A stretch of DNA of 64,000 nucleotides from Acridotheres tristis (lineage: Eukaryota; Chordata; Aves; Passeriformes; Sturnidae), in contig CM072891.1 in the NCBI GenBank assembly GCA_037013685.1, positions 1,946,001-2,010,000 on the forward strand, read 5' to 3'. Position numbers and translations under genes: made by a program. Every line of letters starts with the position of its first letter. Position 1 is the first letter of the stretch. Below the pieces are notes generated by a model. The model was not told where the DNA came from. It made no database searches and saw only the letters and a program-made list of their open reading frames with translations. Positions 38,855 through 51,400 of this stretch are shown one piece after another.

Positions 38855-38914
38855 CACCTGTGGTGACTCACCTGCTGCCATCGCCTGTTCCCTCTCACCT
38901 GCTGCCATCGCCTG
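38855..38914. promoter_or_regulatory. E-box cluster with tandem duplication
   Basis: CACCTG occurs at 38855, 38869 and 38896. The last two sit in a 21-nt exact direct repeat (38867-38887 and 38894-38914, containing CACCTGCTGCCATCGCCTG). CACCTG is a bHLH/ZEB/Snail-type E-box. The surrounding 150 bp is richer in G+C than the flanks. Confidence 0.4.
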
Positions 38915-41208
38915 CTGTTACTTACTTGACTTTCAAAGGAAGCTAACGTTGGTGGAACACAATTAAGAGAAGCAAGTTTGACTGACAGATAGTTAGGTAA
39001 ATTCTATAGTTAAAACCTTTCTTTGTTTTGGAAAGTTTGGTCTTTATTTTTGAGGAAGGAGCTAGAATTTTCAGCTTGTAGGTGTTGGTTATGCTTACAT
39101 TTCTGTTAGCATAAGCAGTGGTTTAATAAAATAAGATACTTTAATTATCAAAATCCTTCCTTTCTTTTTCTTCCTCCCTTCCTGTGTTTTTTAATTTTTT
39201 TTTTCTCCTGATTATAGGCCGTAGTTTCAAAGAAGTGGGTGGCAGTCATAACTTCATAGATTTCTGTAGCCTGGCCACCTGCCAATACAATTATCAACTC
39301 GAAAATTAGCTGTGGAATTTGACAATTTACAACGGGTTTTTACAAATTTAAGATTTTATGGAGATAGCCTTTGCTTTTGTAGCTCAGTCAAGAGCCTGTG
39401 GTCTTTGAAAGCAGCTGGCAATCTTTTCATTTCAGGCAACATTTAAGTAACTCTTTAGGGATTGTTTGGATGAGGTAACAAAGCAGTTGTGATGATACAC
39501 CAGGTACTGTAATTGTGCAGTTGAAATCAAGAGGGTTTCAGCTGTGCATTACTTTCTTGTCCTTATGTTTGCTTACTGCAGATATTAAGAAACTGTATGA
39601 GTTAATACTGATAACATATGTACTTAAGAATTCAGGAAGCAGCTTTATATGGTTTTATCATACTGGCATAAAATGTTGTTTATGCAAGGACTAGGGTGGG
39701 ATGCAATTTTTCGCAATCCTTAATTGCCATACCCATAGCTGTGTTTCTTTTTGTGTCTTGCAGTCTATTTACTTCAATCTTTTCTGTATTTTTCTTAACT
39801 GAGACTGCCTTTACCTTGAATTTTGTGGTCAAGATTCAATCATCTTCATTATCTTTTCAACTACTTTCTTATTTATGTTCTTTTTCTTCACAGGAGCTTA
39901 AAACACAACTGAGTCAAGTACCTCATTGCTGCCATTAACTATGAATTCTGCTTTTCATCTACCTATATTTCAGTTTGATCTGCAAAATTATGAATTGTGT
40001 TTTAACATTTTTACCTATTACTTATACAACTAGGTCTTGGTTTTGCCTATGTCAAAAATTCTTAAATTACCTGGTTTAGGATTGTCTGATATGTATGTTT
40101 ACTTGAAGTACATTAGACACAAATAGGTGTTCTGACAAATGCTGATGAAGGAAAAGCCAGTCCTAAAGGACTGCCATGGGGAGGGAATATACTGAGTCAG
40201 AAAGTAAAATTCTTGAGTACCCCTTCCAAGGATTCTTTACAGGAAAAAAAGAAAAAAAAAATTAATCCTAGTTATGATGTCACTCATTTACTTATAAGAC
40301 CCAGAATATTATCTTGAAGTAGTTGGCAGATAACTAAATGTGAATTTTATTTTAATATAATTTTAATAATTAATGCAGCAATCAATAGAGTATACTTTCA
40401 GAGAGATGATTGATTGAAGTATCCTTTAATTGCAGTCTTTAATTAGAATTGATGTCTCACCACCCTAGTTCTTGTCTATTATATTAATAATTACGAAATT
40501 GATTTAATTCCATTTTATTTTTGATCCACTCAGAAGCTGTGTGGCTCAAATTCACATCATTGCAAATGAAGGTGACTTCCTGATAGAGATGATATGGCAT
40601 TGCCTCTTATTTATATGCATGAAAATATGTGCATGTAAACTATAGTTGTTAACATAATTCTCTTTAATCATGTCCTAACCAATTACTTATTTTAGGCAGA
40701 GCGAAGGAGAAGTGGCAGCTACTGGACTTTTTGCTTCTCTATTTGCCCTTTTGTTGTTATGCTAAATATTTCTTAGTCAGAGACAATGACAGTGGAGCTT
40801 TATAGTGGTAGTTGCAAGAATGGCTGGTGGTTGATACAAAAAGACTTGAGATACTAGCATAACCAAATATGTGTTATTGGTTTTTTTCTTTTTTCTCTCT
40901 CTCTCTCTGCATGTATTTTTTCTTAAGAGGCCATTAATGTTAAATATTTAAAGAAATGTAGATAGAAGCTCTTCTTTTACTTATAAAATATTTCTAGAGA
41001 GGTGTGTATCTATCTATACATATTTAAATAGCAAAAATAAAATATGAATTATATAAAATTATATAAAAAGTATTATCTCCCCATTGACAAGGCAATGCCT
41101 TACATACATCCTTTTTATTTTTGATTGGCCTACTTTCTTTTTAACATCTATTTGCTTTAATAGACTTCCAAGATCTAAAGTATATAGTGTTCTTTTTCTC
41201 TAATACTG

Positions 41209-41233
41209 AAAAAAAAAAAAAAAAAAAAAAAAA
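41209..41233. repeat. poly(A) run (25)
   Basis: Uninterrupted A run, followed by AGCCCAAGCCCAAAAAAA. No retroelement body is recognised upstream. Confidence 0.9.
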
Positions 41234-43180
41234 GCCCAAGCCCAAAAAAACTGTCTGAATCCTTTATGGTGGATTTTCAGCAAACTGTAATTCACTCTAC
41301 ATTCCTATAGCCTCCAGGTGACCTGTAAGAAGAGATACTGTAGTGGTGATCAGAAAAGTTAGTGTTACCTTGCATAGTATAAGAAATACTATAAGCAAAA
41401 AATTTGTTCTGAATCCTTGCTGGCTTAGGCCAGTGATGTCTGTGGGTATTCCAGCTTCTGACTAGAATACAGTGGATTTTTTTTTTTTGTGAAATATCTC
41501 TGTCTTGTGTGCAAAAAAGATACAGAACTTTCCCAAAAGGAAAGCTGGTCTCATTGGTAATATTTTTTAAATTCTGGAGATTTCTCCTTCTGGATTTCCT
41601 GCAGGCTGCTTTTTTTTCAAATCATGGCTGTTCAGCCATACCACTACTTAGAACTAATTCCTTAAACATTTGAATAGCAACTGTCTTAGAAGATATTATT
41701 GAGTAATGGATGGAAAAGCCTTGATTATTTCAAGCTACATTTTCATGTTCATGTAAAGACCCGGAGAGCAGAGGAAGAGCTTTTTTGGTTCCTTTCTGAT
41801 TGGTTATCACTTTGGAGACGTGAGATGCTCATTTCCTAGGAGCTTTTCATGACTTGCCTTGTAGGTAGGTCTGTATTTGCTGGTTGAGCAGGGTTCAAAT
41901 TCCTGGTTGGGAGCAACGTCCTCTAATCGCCACTAGCACACGAAATTTCTGCATGTTGCAATTTCTTGCCAAGTCCTTCACCCTGACAGAAGTCAGGTGA
42001 TGTTTGACAACTTCTGGAATTGAGCATCAGCATTGTAGTCATTTACATGCTACCACTGTAACAACTTTGCCTGCATCAGGGAATCATCTTGAGGGGTTTT
42101 CCTTTAAGATATTTAATTTAGAGTCAACATGGAAAGAAATGCACTTCTAATAGGACAAATTATAAAATTGTTTAGGGAAAATAAAATTGACATCAATGAC
42201 AGAGAGGTCTGAAGCAGACTGACTTGCAGGATATGTGGCATTTGAAGTTTTTCGTGCATCTATTGCAACCCAAGTCATGTGGCTTTAGATGGTGCACTCT
42301 TATGGTATCATTTTTCTTAACCAGCAGCTTACACCACACTCCTTTCTAGTCTTTGCACATTTATTTGCATTTTATGTCTGTCTGGTGCTACTGAAGGAAG
42401 TCCCCAGTGTGTCTGCAAGGAAAAGGTGAAACTGCATTTAAAAGGAGCCTGTCTGCTTTGGAAAACTTTGTAATTTTTATTTGCATTTCCTTGAGGATTT
42501 TTGCTGCAGAGTTTCATATCAATGGCTAGATCTGTAGGGAAAAGCTAGAGCTACTTCTTTGTAGGAAAATCACAAGACCTGTGTGATTGTCTTTTGGGAG
42601 GCTTGCCTTCCGATAATTTTTTTTTAATGAAGAGAAAAATTTCATGGGATAAAAGAGGAGGGATGAAGGAGGAAAATAAGTTTCCTGTCTTATAGTTTTT
42701 GGGCATTCGTAAAGGGCTAATATATTGTTGAACCTTATAGTATCCATTGGAGATAAAACTTTCCTTTCATAGGCTTTACTCAGGACAAAATATTGAGGAG
42801 GGATTAAATAATACTGCTGCTACACACCTAAGGAGACTTCCTGTTACTATAAAGAAAGAGAGCATGGTAATATGATACTATTTCTATCAGCCATCTGAAA
42901 ATACTACTTTCATTAGTATCTACTGATCATCTTGAGTGCTCTGAGAGGTTGCTTGCAAAGATTTCTATGGTATTGCCACCTAATACAGCAGAACTCTGGA
43001 CTTTAGCCACAGGAATTTAGCTTTGGCACTAATTCAGAGAGTTTCTAGACTCCACCATGATCAGCCCTTTGCACCCTGGATTACTGCCCTAATCCTATAA
43101 AATAGAGTATCCTATTTGAAAAAGTAACTTGTATCACAGGTACACAGCTGTCCTGTCATGTCAGGTAAAAAAATACATTT

Positions 43181-43575
43181 CACAGAAGCACAGAATAAGT
43201 CAGATTGGAAGGGACTACAGTGGGTCATCCTAGGGCACATGGCACACAATTGCATCCAGATGGTCCTTGAATGTCTCCAGTGAGGGAGCCTCCACAACCT
43301 CTCAGGACAATCTGTTCCAGTGCTCGGTCACCCTCACAGCAAAGAAGTTCTTCCTCGCATTCAGGTGGAACTTTCTGTACATATTTCTTCCTGTTGCCTC
43401 TGGTCCAATTATTAATCACCACCAAGAGGAGCCTGGATCCATTCTCTGACCCCCTCCCTTCAGGTATTTTGGCACATGGATGAGGTCCCCTCTCACTCAC
43501 CTCTTCCTGAGGTTGAGCAAGCCCAGTTCCCTCAGCCTTTTCCTGGAAAAGAGATTCTCCAGATCTTTGATCAAT
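43181..43575 (-). mobile_element. CR1 LINE 3' fragment (minus orientation)
   Basis: The + strand begins 'cacagaagcacagaataagt' then 'cagattggaagggactacag', the reverse of the CR1 3' end, and continues through 'cctccacaacctctcagg', 'cagcaaagaagttcttcct' and 'gttgagcaagcccagttcc'. The minus-strand frame includes PPECEEELLCCEGDRALEQ, a CR1 ORF2 C-terminal signature. It is 5'-truncated and inactive. Confidence 0.92.
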
Positions 43576-44664
43576 GTTGACCCTTTCATATGTTATCTGT
43601 AGATGTCAACAGATACATAGATTTCATATGTTGATAAAGTCATCTGCTTTCTTTATAGGTTTATTTATTTAGGGCATTTCTATAAGACCAATAAATAACA
43701 CTATAATTATTTGATTCAATGGTAGGAGAAGTTTTATTTAAAGAAATTGTGCTGGCAGTGTTGAATTGCACCTGGGTGAAGGTAGAATAAAATTTATAAT
43801 GTCAACTTCAAAAGACTCTTGAGTGGGTCATGGTTGATGATACATTATAATTATGTATGTGACAAGCAAACATTACAATAATAATCAAATACTGATACTT
43901 AATCTGCAATTCTAACATGGTGCAGGCTCAGGTGGAATGCTCTGTAAAATTGGTTTGGTTTGATTTTAAACTTAGAAAAAACTTAACGAGTAAAAATAAT
44001 TCAGAGGAAAAAAAGCACTGATTCTGTTATAATTTAATAGTTTTAAAGGTTTGGGAAAGTGGCTTTTCAAATTTTTTCTTAAAGCTTGTGTATCTGTGAT
44101 GATTGCTTATAAATTAACAGCTGCATCTTCATTGCCACGGGCTTAAATTAAGGCCCCAAGTCCCATAGGTCTTGAATTCCATAGCACGTTAACAAGAAGC
44201 ATACCAATACAGAAAGGCTCATGTTCTAAAGCTGAGCACAATGCATGTAATATTCATGATTGCTAAGGCAAACAAAATACAGCATTACACCAAATGCTGC
44301 AGTGAAAAACAGTATAGAAATGAAAAAGGACCAAATAACTAGGTTCATCATGATCAACAGTCATGTGGTATATTTTTCATTTATCTTGTATTTGAAAACT
44401 TCCATTTAACCTCATCTGCATATCTCATAATTTCGTTATTCAATCTAAAATAGCCCTCGTTATTTAAGTATATTTTTTTCCTCTTTCTTTTTCAATTTGG
44501 TATTTAGCTATTAAATAATTTTTCTTTCCTTTGTACATGCATAAGTACCTCAGTTATTACTTGCTACCTTTTTTCTTATTGTTTCAATCATTTGACAGTA
44601 TCCAGAACCCTAGTCTACAGTATATTTCTTAGGAGTGCTACAAAAAACTGGGAATAATTCAGGG

Positions 44665-44713
44665 ATTGAGAGCTATTGAGAGCTATAATTATGAGAATTA
44701 TGATCTCATAATT
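44665..44713. repeat. 10-bp tandem repeat followed by 10-bp hairpin
   Basis: ATTGAGAGCT is repeated twice in tandem (44665-44684). It is followed by AATTATGAGA (44687-44696), a 7-nt loop and its reverse complement TCTCATAATT (44704-44713). Confidence 0.85.
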
Positions 44714-45477
44714 TTTCCTCCTTGAATATAACTGTCATGAATACAATTCAGAGTGATCTTGGTATCAGAGTATAAGTATCATGGCACATAAAAAATTCCA
44801 CCACATGTTCTGAGCAGGAAATGCAAATTCAGTAGAAGTAAATATCCATATTCTGCACGTGACATGGTACAGTTGCTCAGTACTCAGGAGGAAATAGAGT
44901 TGCAAGAGTTCCTTTAAAGACCTTTTTTTTTTTTTATAAACATATTTCTAAGGGCACCATTTGTGACTGTAAGGAAGGTTTGTGCACTTAATTGAAAGGC
45001 AAAGTTCAAAATGTTCCAATCCTAGTTTATCAAGAACCTACAAAAGGGCTAAATACACAAATGCATAATAGTTGAATTTTGACTTTTTAATAATATATAC
45101 ACTATTGCTTCTGAATGATGATTAGGAAAATTTTAAACAAGACACTTGATATGTTTGATCTATCTCAGTGTACCTCGAGTGATGATTTTGTGAAACAGCA
45201 CTGAACCTTTATGTCAAATGCTGATCATGTTCATAAGAGATGAACTTGTCTCAGATAATAAAATTCTTACATGCATTTAAAAGGATAAGCATCTTTGGAT
45301 TGGAGAATGATGCTATGCAATCGTCTACTAAAGGAAAGCATTCCTTTATGCCTGTATTTGCTGTCCCCAGACAACTTTGGGAGAAGCTTCTGTCAGAGAC
45401 TACCTTAAAAAGGCACAAATCTGTAGGGAAATAGGGAAATAGGCTTTATTAATTCCAGCTTCATGAAATTACTTTGA

Positions 45478-45494
45478 TTTTTTTTTTTTTTTTT
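45478..45494. repeat. poly(T) run (17)
   Basis: Uninterrupted T run in AT-rich intron. Confidence 0.9.
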
Positions 45495-48400
45495 GGTCAT
45501 GATTCTGATCTTGCTTTTTTCCTACATGAAAAAAAATATTTAAAAGTGCATTTTGTATTGTGTAGAAGTAAACAATCCATGAATTAAATGGTTTGAGAGA
45601 AGACAAAAAAATCTAATTGGGCTGGTAAATTCTTTTTCAAATGGGCAAAAAAAAATTATGCTTTTGCTTTAAGTCTAGGAATGATCAAAGAATAAAGATT
45701 CTACTGCATTTGGGGTTTTCCCCATTTTAGAATGTATTAGTCCATTTTTAAACTATTATACATATTTTACAATTCTCCATGTTTATTTAGTGGTAAAAAA
45801 GATTTCAGAATGAATAGGAATTTCATTTCTATTTTGGGCTGGTTTACTAGTTTTGAGGAGAGAAATCTAAAATTAGATTTGGAGGAAAACAGGCAGATTT
45901 TAAAACCTGACATAATTCTGATATGCTTGGTCAATAACAGCATTAGAAACATTCTCTGTGTTGTTATAACAGAGGATGTTTTGTTATCAATAAAGCTTTT
46001 TTCAGTCTGTTCCTTGTTCTAAGTAGGCACAAATTAAAGTTTCAGAAAATAATATTGCTGTGTATAGCTGTGAAGTAGAGTCTCAAATATTACAAGATAT
46101 CAGTAGATGGTTTTCATTTTGTTTATTCTTGTCTCTGTTTGGGATTAGAAACTGTTTACTGGAACTTTATTTCTCGACTAGAATAAATGCTTCATGCTAG
46201 GCTTTTGCCTTAAAGTAGTACACAACTCTTCATTCATAGTTGTCCATAATTGAACCTGTTTCATTTGAGAGAACAATTTCTAACATCCTTTGTATGTATT
46301 TGCACCCAGAAGCATGTGCTAGATGTATTTTAAATACCTACGTCAAAAAAAGACATAAAACATAGATATGATTATATGCAATCATTCTTCTGATAAAAAA
46401 AAATATAACTGAAAATGTTGAGGTGTGTTTATTTTGGGGTATATTTATTTTGTGCATATTTGGGTCAAAATGTATAACTGTCTGGTAGGCATTCTGCCTT
46501 TGTAATTTATTTGATTTGTACCAGTTCTTCTCCTGCCTTTTCCTCAACTTTTGCTGTTTCCTGTAAATTCTCCTGTTAGACAATTTAGACAACTCCTTTG
46601 GTGTTAAGTAGTGTTAGTTAAGAGTCATTAAAAATCTTCAACTGCCAGCGCTTTGGATATACGAATTTTAAAATTCATCTGCCCATTCCATTTATTCATA
46701 TAACGCTTTTCATATTGTTAACTACTTTCCTCTGTTTACTGACACTTAAAATGTATTCTTGAAAATGCACGTTGTTAGCATTTAAACTACATTCCAAATC
46801 TTAGCAAGCCATCAATCCTGCACCTTTTCCACCGATTAACATTTTCTAGGTCTTCTCTCCACAATGCAAAGACACCTATACTTTTTTTTCCCAAAAAAGA
46901 TGTGTGAGCATGGCTAGTGAATAATGAAGATCTGAAAGACTCAACAAGTAATTAAGAATTGAGGGCAAGAAAAAGTCATTATCTTTATAGGTAGCAGGTA
47001 ATTTTGGGGTAAAAAAAAAGAATAGGCAAAAGGTAGTTAAGTCCCTCAGACACATATTCACATCCTTGTTCAGCTTAACATGCGTTACTGCCATTCACTG
47101 GTTTGCTAACGAATGTGAAAAATTGTACTTTATTTGAATAAATGATGCCATCTGAGCCTGTCACAATAATATTAAAAAAGCATATCAGAGCACTACCACC
47201 CACTCTGATGCTGTTATTTCTAGGGATAAGAGGTGATAAGTTTTTCTGAGCATAAATGCTCTTTAATACTGCAGCTCTTGCTGGCCAGTGTGATCCTGCT
47301 GCCAGAGTGCCTACCCCAAAGGCTCCTAAACCCTTTAGTACCAGGTGATGTGGGACCTTTGGAACAGTGTCAGTATTTGCCTCTTCCCTCAGCAGAATTA
47401 ATGAGCTTCAACCTCTTTCCTGGAAGGAGGAAGAAGTTCTGCAGTTGGAGGAAAAGGGAAGAGCAGAGAGATAGCGACTGCACCCTCCCTCCTTCCCATC
47501 CCCAACACGTACCTGCAGCGCTCCTCTGCTGCTGGAGTAGAGAACCTTTGTGAGCATCCATTTATGAGCCTTATGGTTGAGTGTTAGAGAAGGAAACAGA
47601 CTTAAAAGATTGTTGAGAGCAGGGCCATTCCTGGTACAGAATTCATACAGGTAGTTAGCACAGATTAGGTACCATTCACATTCTTCATGTATGAATCTGC
47701 TGCCATCCTATAAAAATGAGCTCTCAGGCAAATAGAGAAAGGAGACAATTTCACATGTATTTGTATCTGCAGGGAGTCTTTTTTCATTTTTGAGAGATGA
47801 ACTTGACTTTTGTTGCCTGTTGAGGAGAAGAACTAGTGAGGTTCTTAAGTCTGTAAAGTTTTTCTTGTGTTACTGCACAGCAGGGCCATGGAGGAGTATC
47901 TGAGCATCAGTAGTAACTTACTCGGATTAATTAGAAATTCCAGCCCATGAGATGAGTCTTGAAAAGTAGCTGTGGAAAACTCTTCTGTCTTGGAGTCCTT
48001 TGAGATGCAGATTCCTTCCTTGAAATCCAATAATAAAAATAAGAAACATATTGAAATCTTGTACCATTTGTATAAACATTAAATCATTACATTATTCTTT
48101 TGAATAGTTGAAAATACTCACAAAATGACTGGCCTTTAGAAAAGGCTCCTGTCTGGCTCAGTCAGTACTGGCAGGAGATCTTTTGTTCACTTCATCTGAT
48201 TCTCGTTGGTACTGAACTTCCCAGGGCCATTATATCTACCTTGGCTATTTTAAAAGTAATTTTGTACAAGAATGAAAATAGTTCAGCAAATACCTGTGAA
48301 GCAGGAATTTTTGAGTTCTTAGGAAAAAAGAATGTATAGCTATAAAAATAGAGAAAGAACAACTGTCATCCAGTGCAAAAAGTTGTGAAAGAGTCCTATT

Positions 48401-51400
48401 TAGAAGCAGTTCTGCCTACATAACATTTTCTACTCGTTTTTATTGTCGACATATTATATGAAAAAATATTTATGAATTTATATAAATCTTCTGGTGGGTG
48501 GAAATGAGTGTGACATTGGTTTTTGGGGCAAATATCTCTATTAAACTTCAATTTACCTCTTACAACAGCAAAATCATTTTACATAATGTTTTATTCCTAC
48601 ACTCAGGGAATGCTTTTAATGTTGCTATAGTAATTATTGTAGCTTTAGTAAGAAGAGTAATTCACTATTTATGTTGTATGTCTCTGGAAAACAGTATTGT
48701 GTTATGTGTGTATGTAGTGAGCCTTTGAGAGGTGTCTTCTATCTTATCTAAACTAATACTAAATTGTATAATTAAGGGTGAGAATTTCCTGTCTTTTTGA
48801 GATGATTCCCTCTCAAGGTAGATGGCGTGCACTGTTCATGGACATCCCTGTCTGTCTTAACTGGCTACACTGGATTCAGGGCATAAATTCTAGAAAACTA
48901 AATTGAGGGGAGATTAATGCCATTCATAGAAAAATCAAAAGAACATGCAATAGAAGAGTATATCTCTGGCAATCAGGAAGGAGCTAGGAAGACAAAGAAA
49001 AATAAGTGTGGCATACTGAATGTTTGAACAGTAATCAGAAACTCTTCCTACCATCTTACCATATAAACTCTGAGCTAGAGTTCACTGCTGGGGAGTAATG
49101 GATTTAATTAAAAATACAACATATGAAATCTACTAAGAGCAGAACACTGAATTATACTAACACTTAGAGATGAAAAAAGAAACAGCTAGATACAAAAAAA
49201 AAGTGTTTTGTGTTTGTATGGGCCTGTTCTGGATGTATGCTTTAATGATTGCATCACAATGGGAGCTCATCCTGGTTTTGACAGAACTCTCAGTCTGAAA
49301 GCAAATGGTGTATGTATCCTTGTCTCTCTCCTCGTATTTCTGGACTATGTAGAATAGGTCTAATGATGCAGTTGCTATAGTGTGTTCCTTTATGTTTTAT
49401 TCTGACCTGGAATTATGCTTGTCTCTAATGTTTGCCTTGAATGCTATAGATAAAGGTGATTCCTCGCAAGATCATGATTTAATTTAAAAAGCATTCGATA
49501 GTAATAAGCATATTCTTGAAAAATCATGTTCCCCTGATCACTGTCAGTGTTTACCTGCAATATACCAAGAAAAAGATACATGCAGTCATAAATATTTTCG
49601 TAGAATTTCTAACCTAAACTTTGAGTGTGGCTCATTGACCTGAAGTTTGGTACTTGCTTCCTCTAAAAAAATGAATGTCAATGATTGTATTATGTGATTT
49701 TATTTTTTGAGCAGCTCAGCTTATCCAGGAGGATTTTCCAAAGCTTTTCATAGACTTTTAAACTATGTAACTTGAGAAATATTTTTAAGGAGAAAAGCTC
49801 CCTTGGTGATTTCAGCTGTTATCACTCTAAATTATAAAATGTATCAGTTCCTACCGTTTCTCAGAGTATATATTTTACTGTTTAAATGGGAGAATTTTTT
49901 CCCTTTGGTTTGGTAATTGTACAAGTAGGAGGCATTATGAACAAAGGTTCATATTACTATAACATAGTATAAAAGCAGTAATTGTCAACTGAACATTACT
50001 TTGCAGGAAAGAATAGTCTCACTTTCTTTTGTTAATAAAAAAAATCATTCCAGATATGTTGAAAAACATGCTATTTCTTTTCTTTCTATTCTATGGTCCT
50101 CTTCTAAAAATAAAGTCAGTTATTTTCTCCAGCAGATATGGCCTTCTGGTAGTATTGTGTGTGTTTGGCTTTTAATGAGTTTGAAAACTTTACTTATCAT
50201 AGACTTTCACATTTTCACCAAATTTCACTACTGGATTTTTAATAAATGTTTATTTATTTAGATGGTTAATTATAGGGAAAAACAGTAACTCTGTGCAATA
50301 TTCCAGGCACTGATAATCTAAAAAATACATGAATAATCAAATTGTTATATTCCATTATTGGACAGTCATCATAATGGTGAGCCCATTTTCTTTTGAAAAA
50401 AAATCAGAAGCGTATTGAAGTCCATCAACCATAGTACCACTGTTAAGAAAGATCGAAGCAGATTTGTTTTTGTTAGCAGAGAATACCATGCAGTCTGGGG
50501 CCTCTAACTAATGTGATTTCTATTTTTTAGGAGAAACATGTAAATAGCAATGATTAAATTTAATTATTTTGTATTTTATTTAAACTCTATATTTTATATT
50601 TCAGTTTTTTTAAGTTGTATGTATTATGATGGGCTCAGGTGGGTTTTGTTTGATTAGACAGTATTTCATTTGTTATAGATAATTTTACAAATAATACATT
50701 AAAACAAACATTCCCACAAACAAAATTAATAAAATGTAGTGCTTTTGTCTGTGGTTTGAGGGCTTTCTTATTTCCAGTGCTTTTATTTTCCAGAAACATG
50801 CTTTCCTAAAGCATAGTTAGAGTTTGTTCACTTTCATTGCAGCCATTTGGGCACTAATTTGCACACATACTTCCTCTGTGAGTGTTTCTCATCTAAGTAG
50901 CACTCCTGTATAAAACCATAGGAAGAAAAAATCTCTGGCCTTTTCCTTTGGTTTTGGAGGCATTTACCACATTTTGCAGTGGAATCTTTATTTTTTTATT
51001 AACATTTCCTAAACAAAGAGAAGTGGTTGTAATCCTCTCTCTTACACGTGACAGTATAGTAATAATTAGTAATTCTTCTTCTCTTTATGTAACTAAGTTT
51101 CTGGAAAATCATCCTCAAAGTTGTAGCTGATACATAGCAAAACAGTTTATATTCAAGGGATTGTTTGCTTTGTAAGAGGACTCGTCATCTCTCCTAAACC
51201 TTTCATACTGATGAGGTTTGAGTTTTTTTAATTTCCATGCTTTCTCTCTCACATGGGAATAATCTGGTTCTTCAGTCATAACTAAGGTAAGCCTGGATTC
51301 ATGTAATTCAGTCTTGTGACCAAATCACAACAAATTAAAAACGTGTTTTCATATAACTCTGAGGATTCATACATTTCATACATTTTGCAGAATTTTTAAA

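Larger units (their letters stand above)
36780..43175. other. AT-rich intron sequence with low-complexity tracts
   Basis: It holds an A/C-rich tract at 37610-37700, an E-box duplication at 38855-38914, a short (CT)n run near 40894-40908 and an A25 run at 41209-41233. No gene is recognised. Confidence 0.55.

Noticed and set aside
35740..41233. Long poly(A) runs (35740-35763, 41209-41233) as tails of processed pseudogenes
   Set aside because: No coding-like or LINE body lies upstream on the + strand and no target-site duplications were evident; treated as simple repeats.
41888..41905. tRNA B-box-like GGGTTCAAATTCCTGG
   Set aside because: No matching A box, acceptor stem or cloverleaf at the right spacing upstream; coincidental match.
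47233..47561. 106-codon + frame and overlapping minus frame
   Set aside because: Both strands are open in a short G+C-richer patch. There is no protein resemblance, no convincing flanking splice sites, and low-quality composition.
51276..51290. AAG|GTAAGC as another recursive splice site
   Set aside because: The preceding sequence lacks a continuous pyrimidine tract and the acceptor would be AAG rather than YAG.
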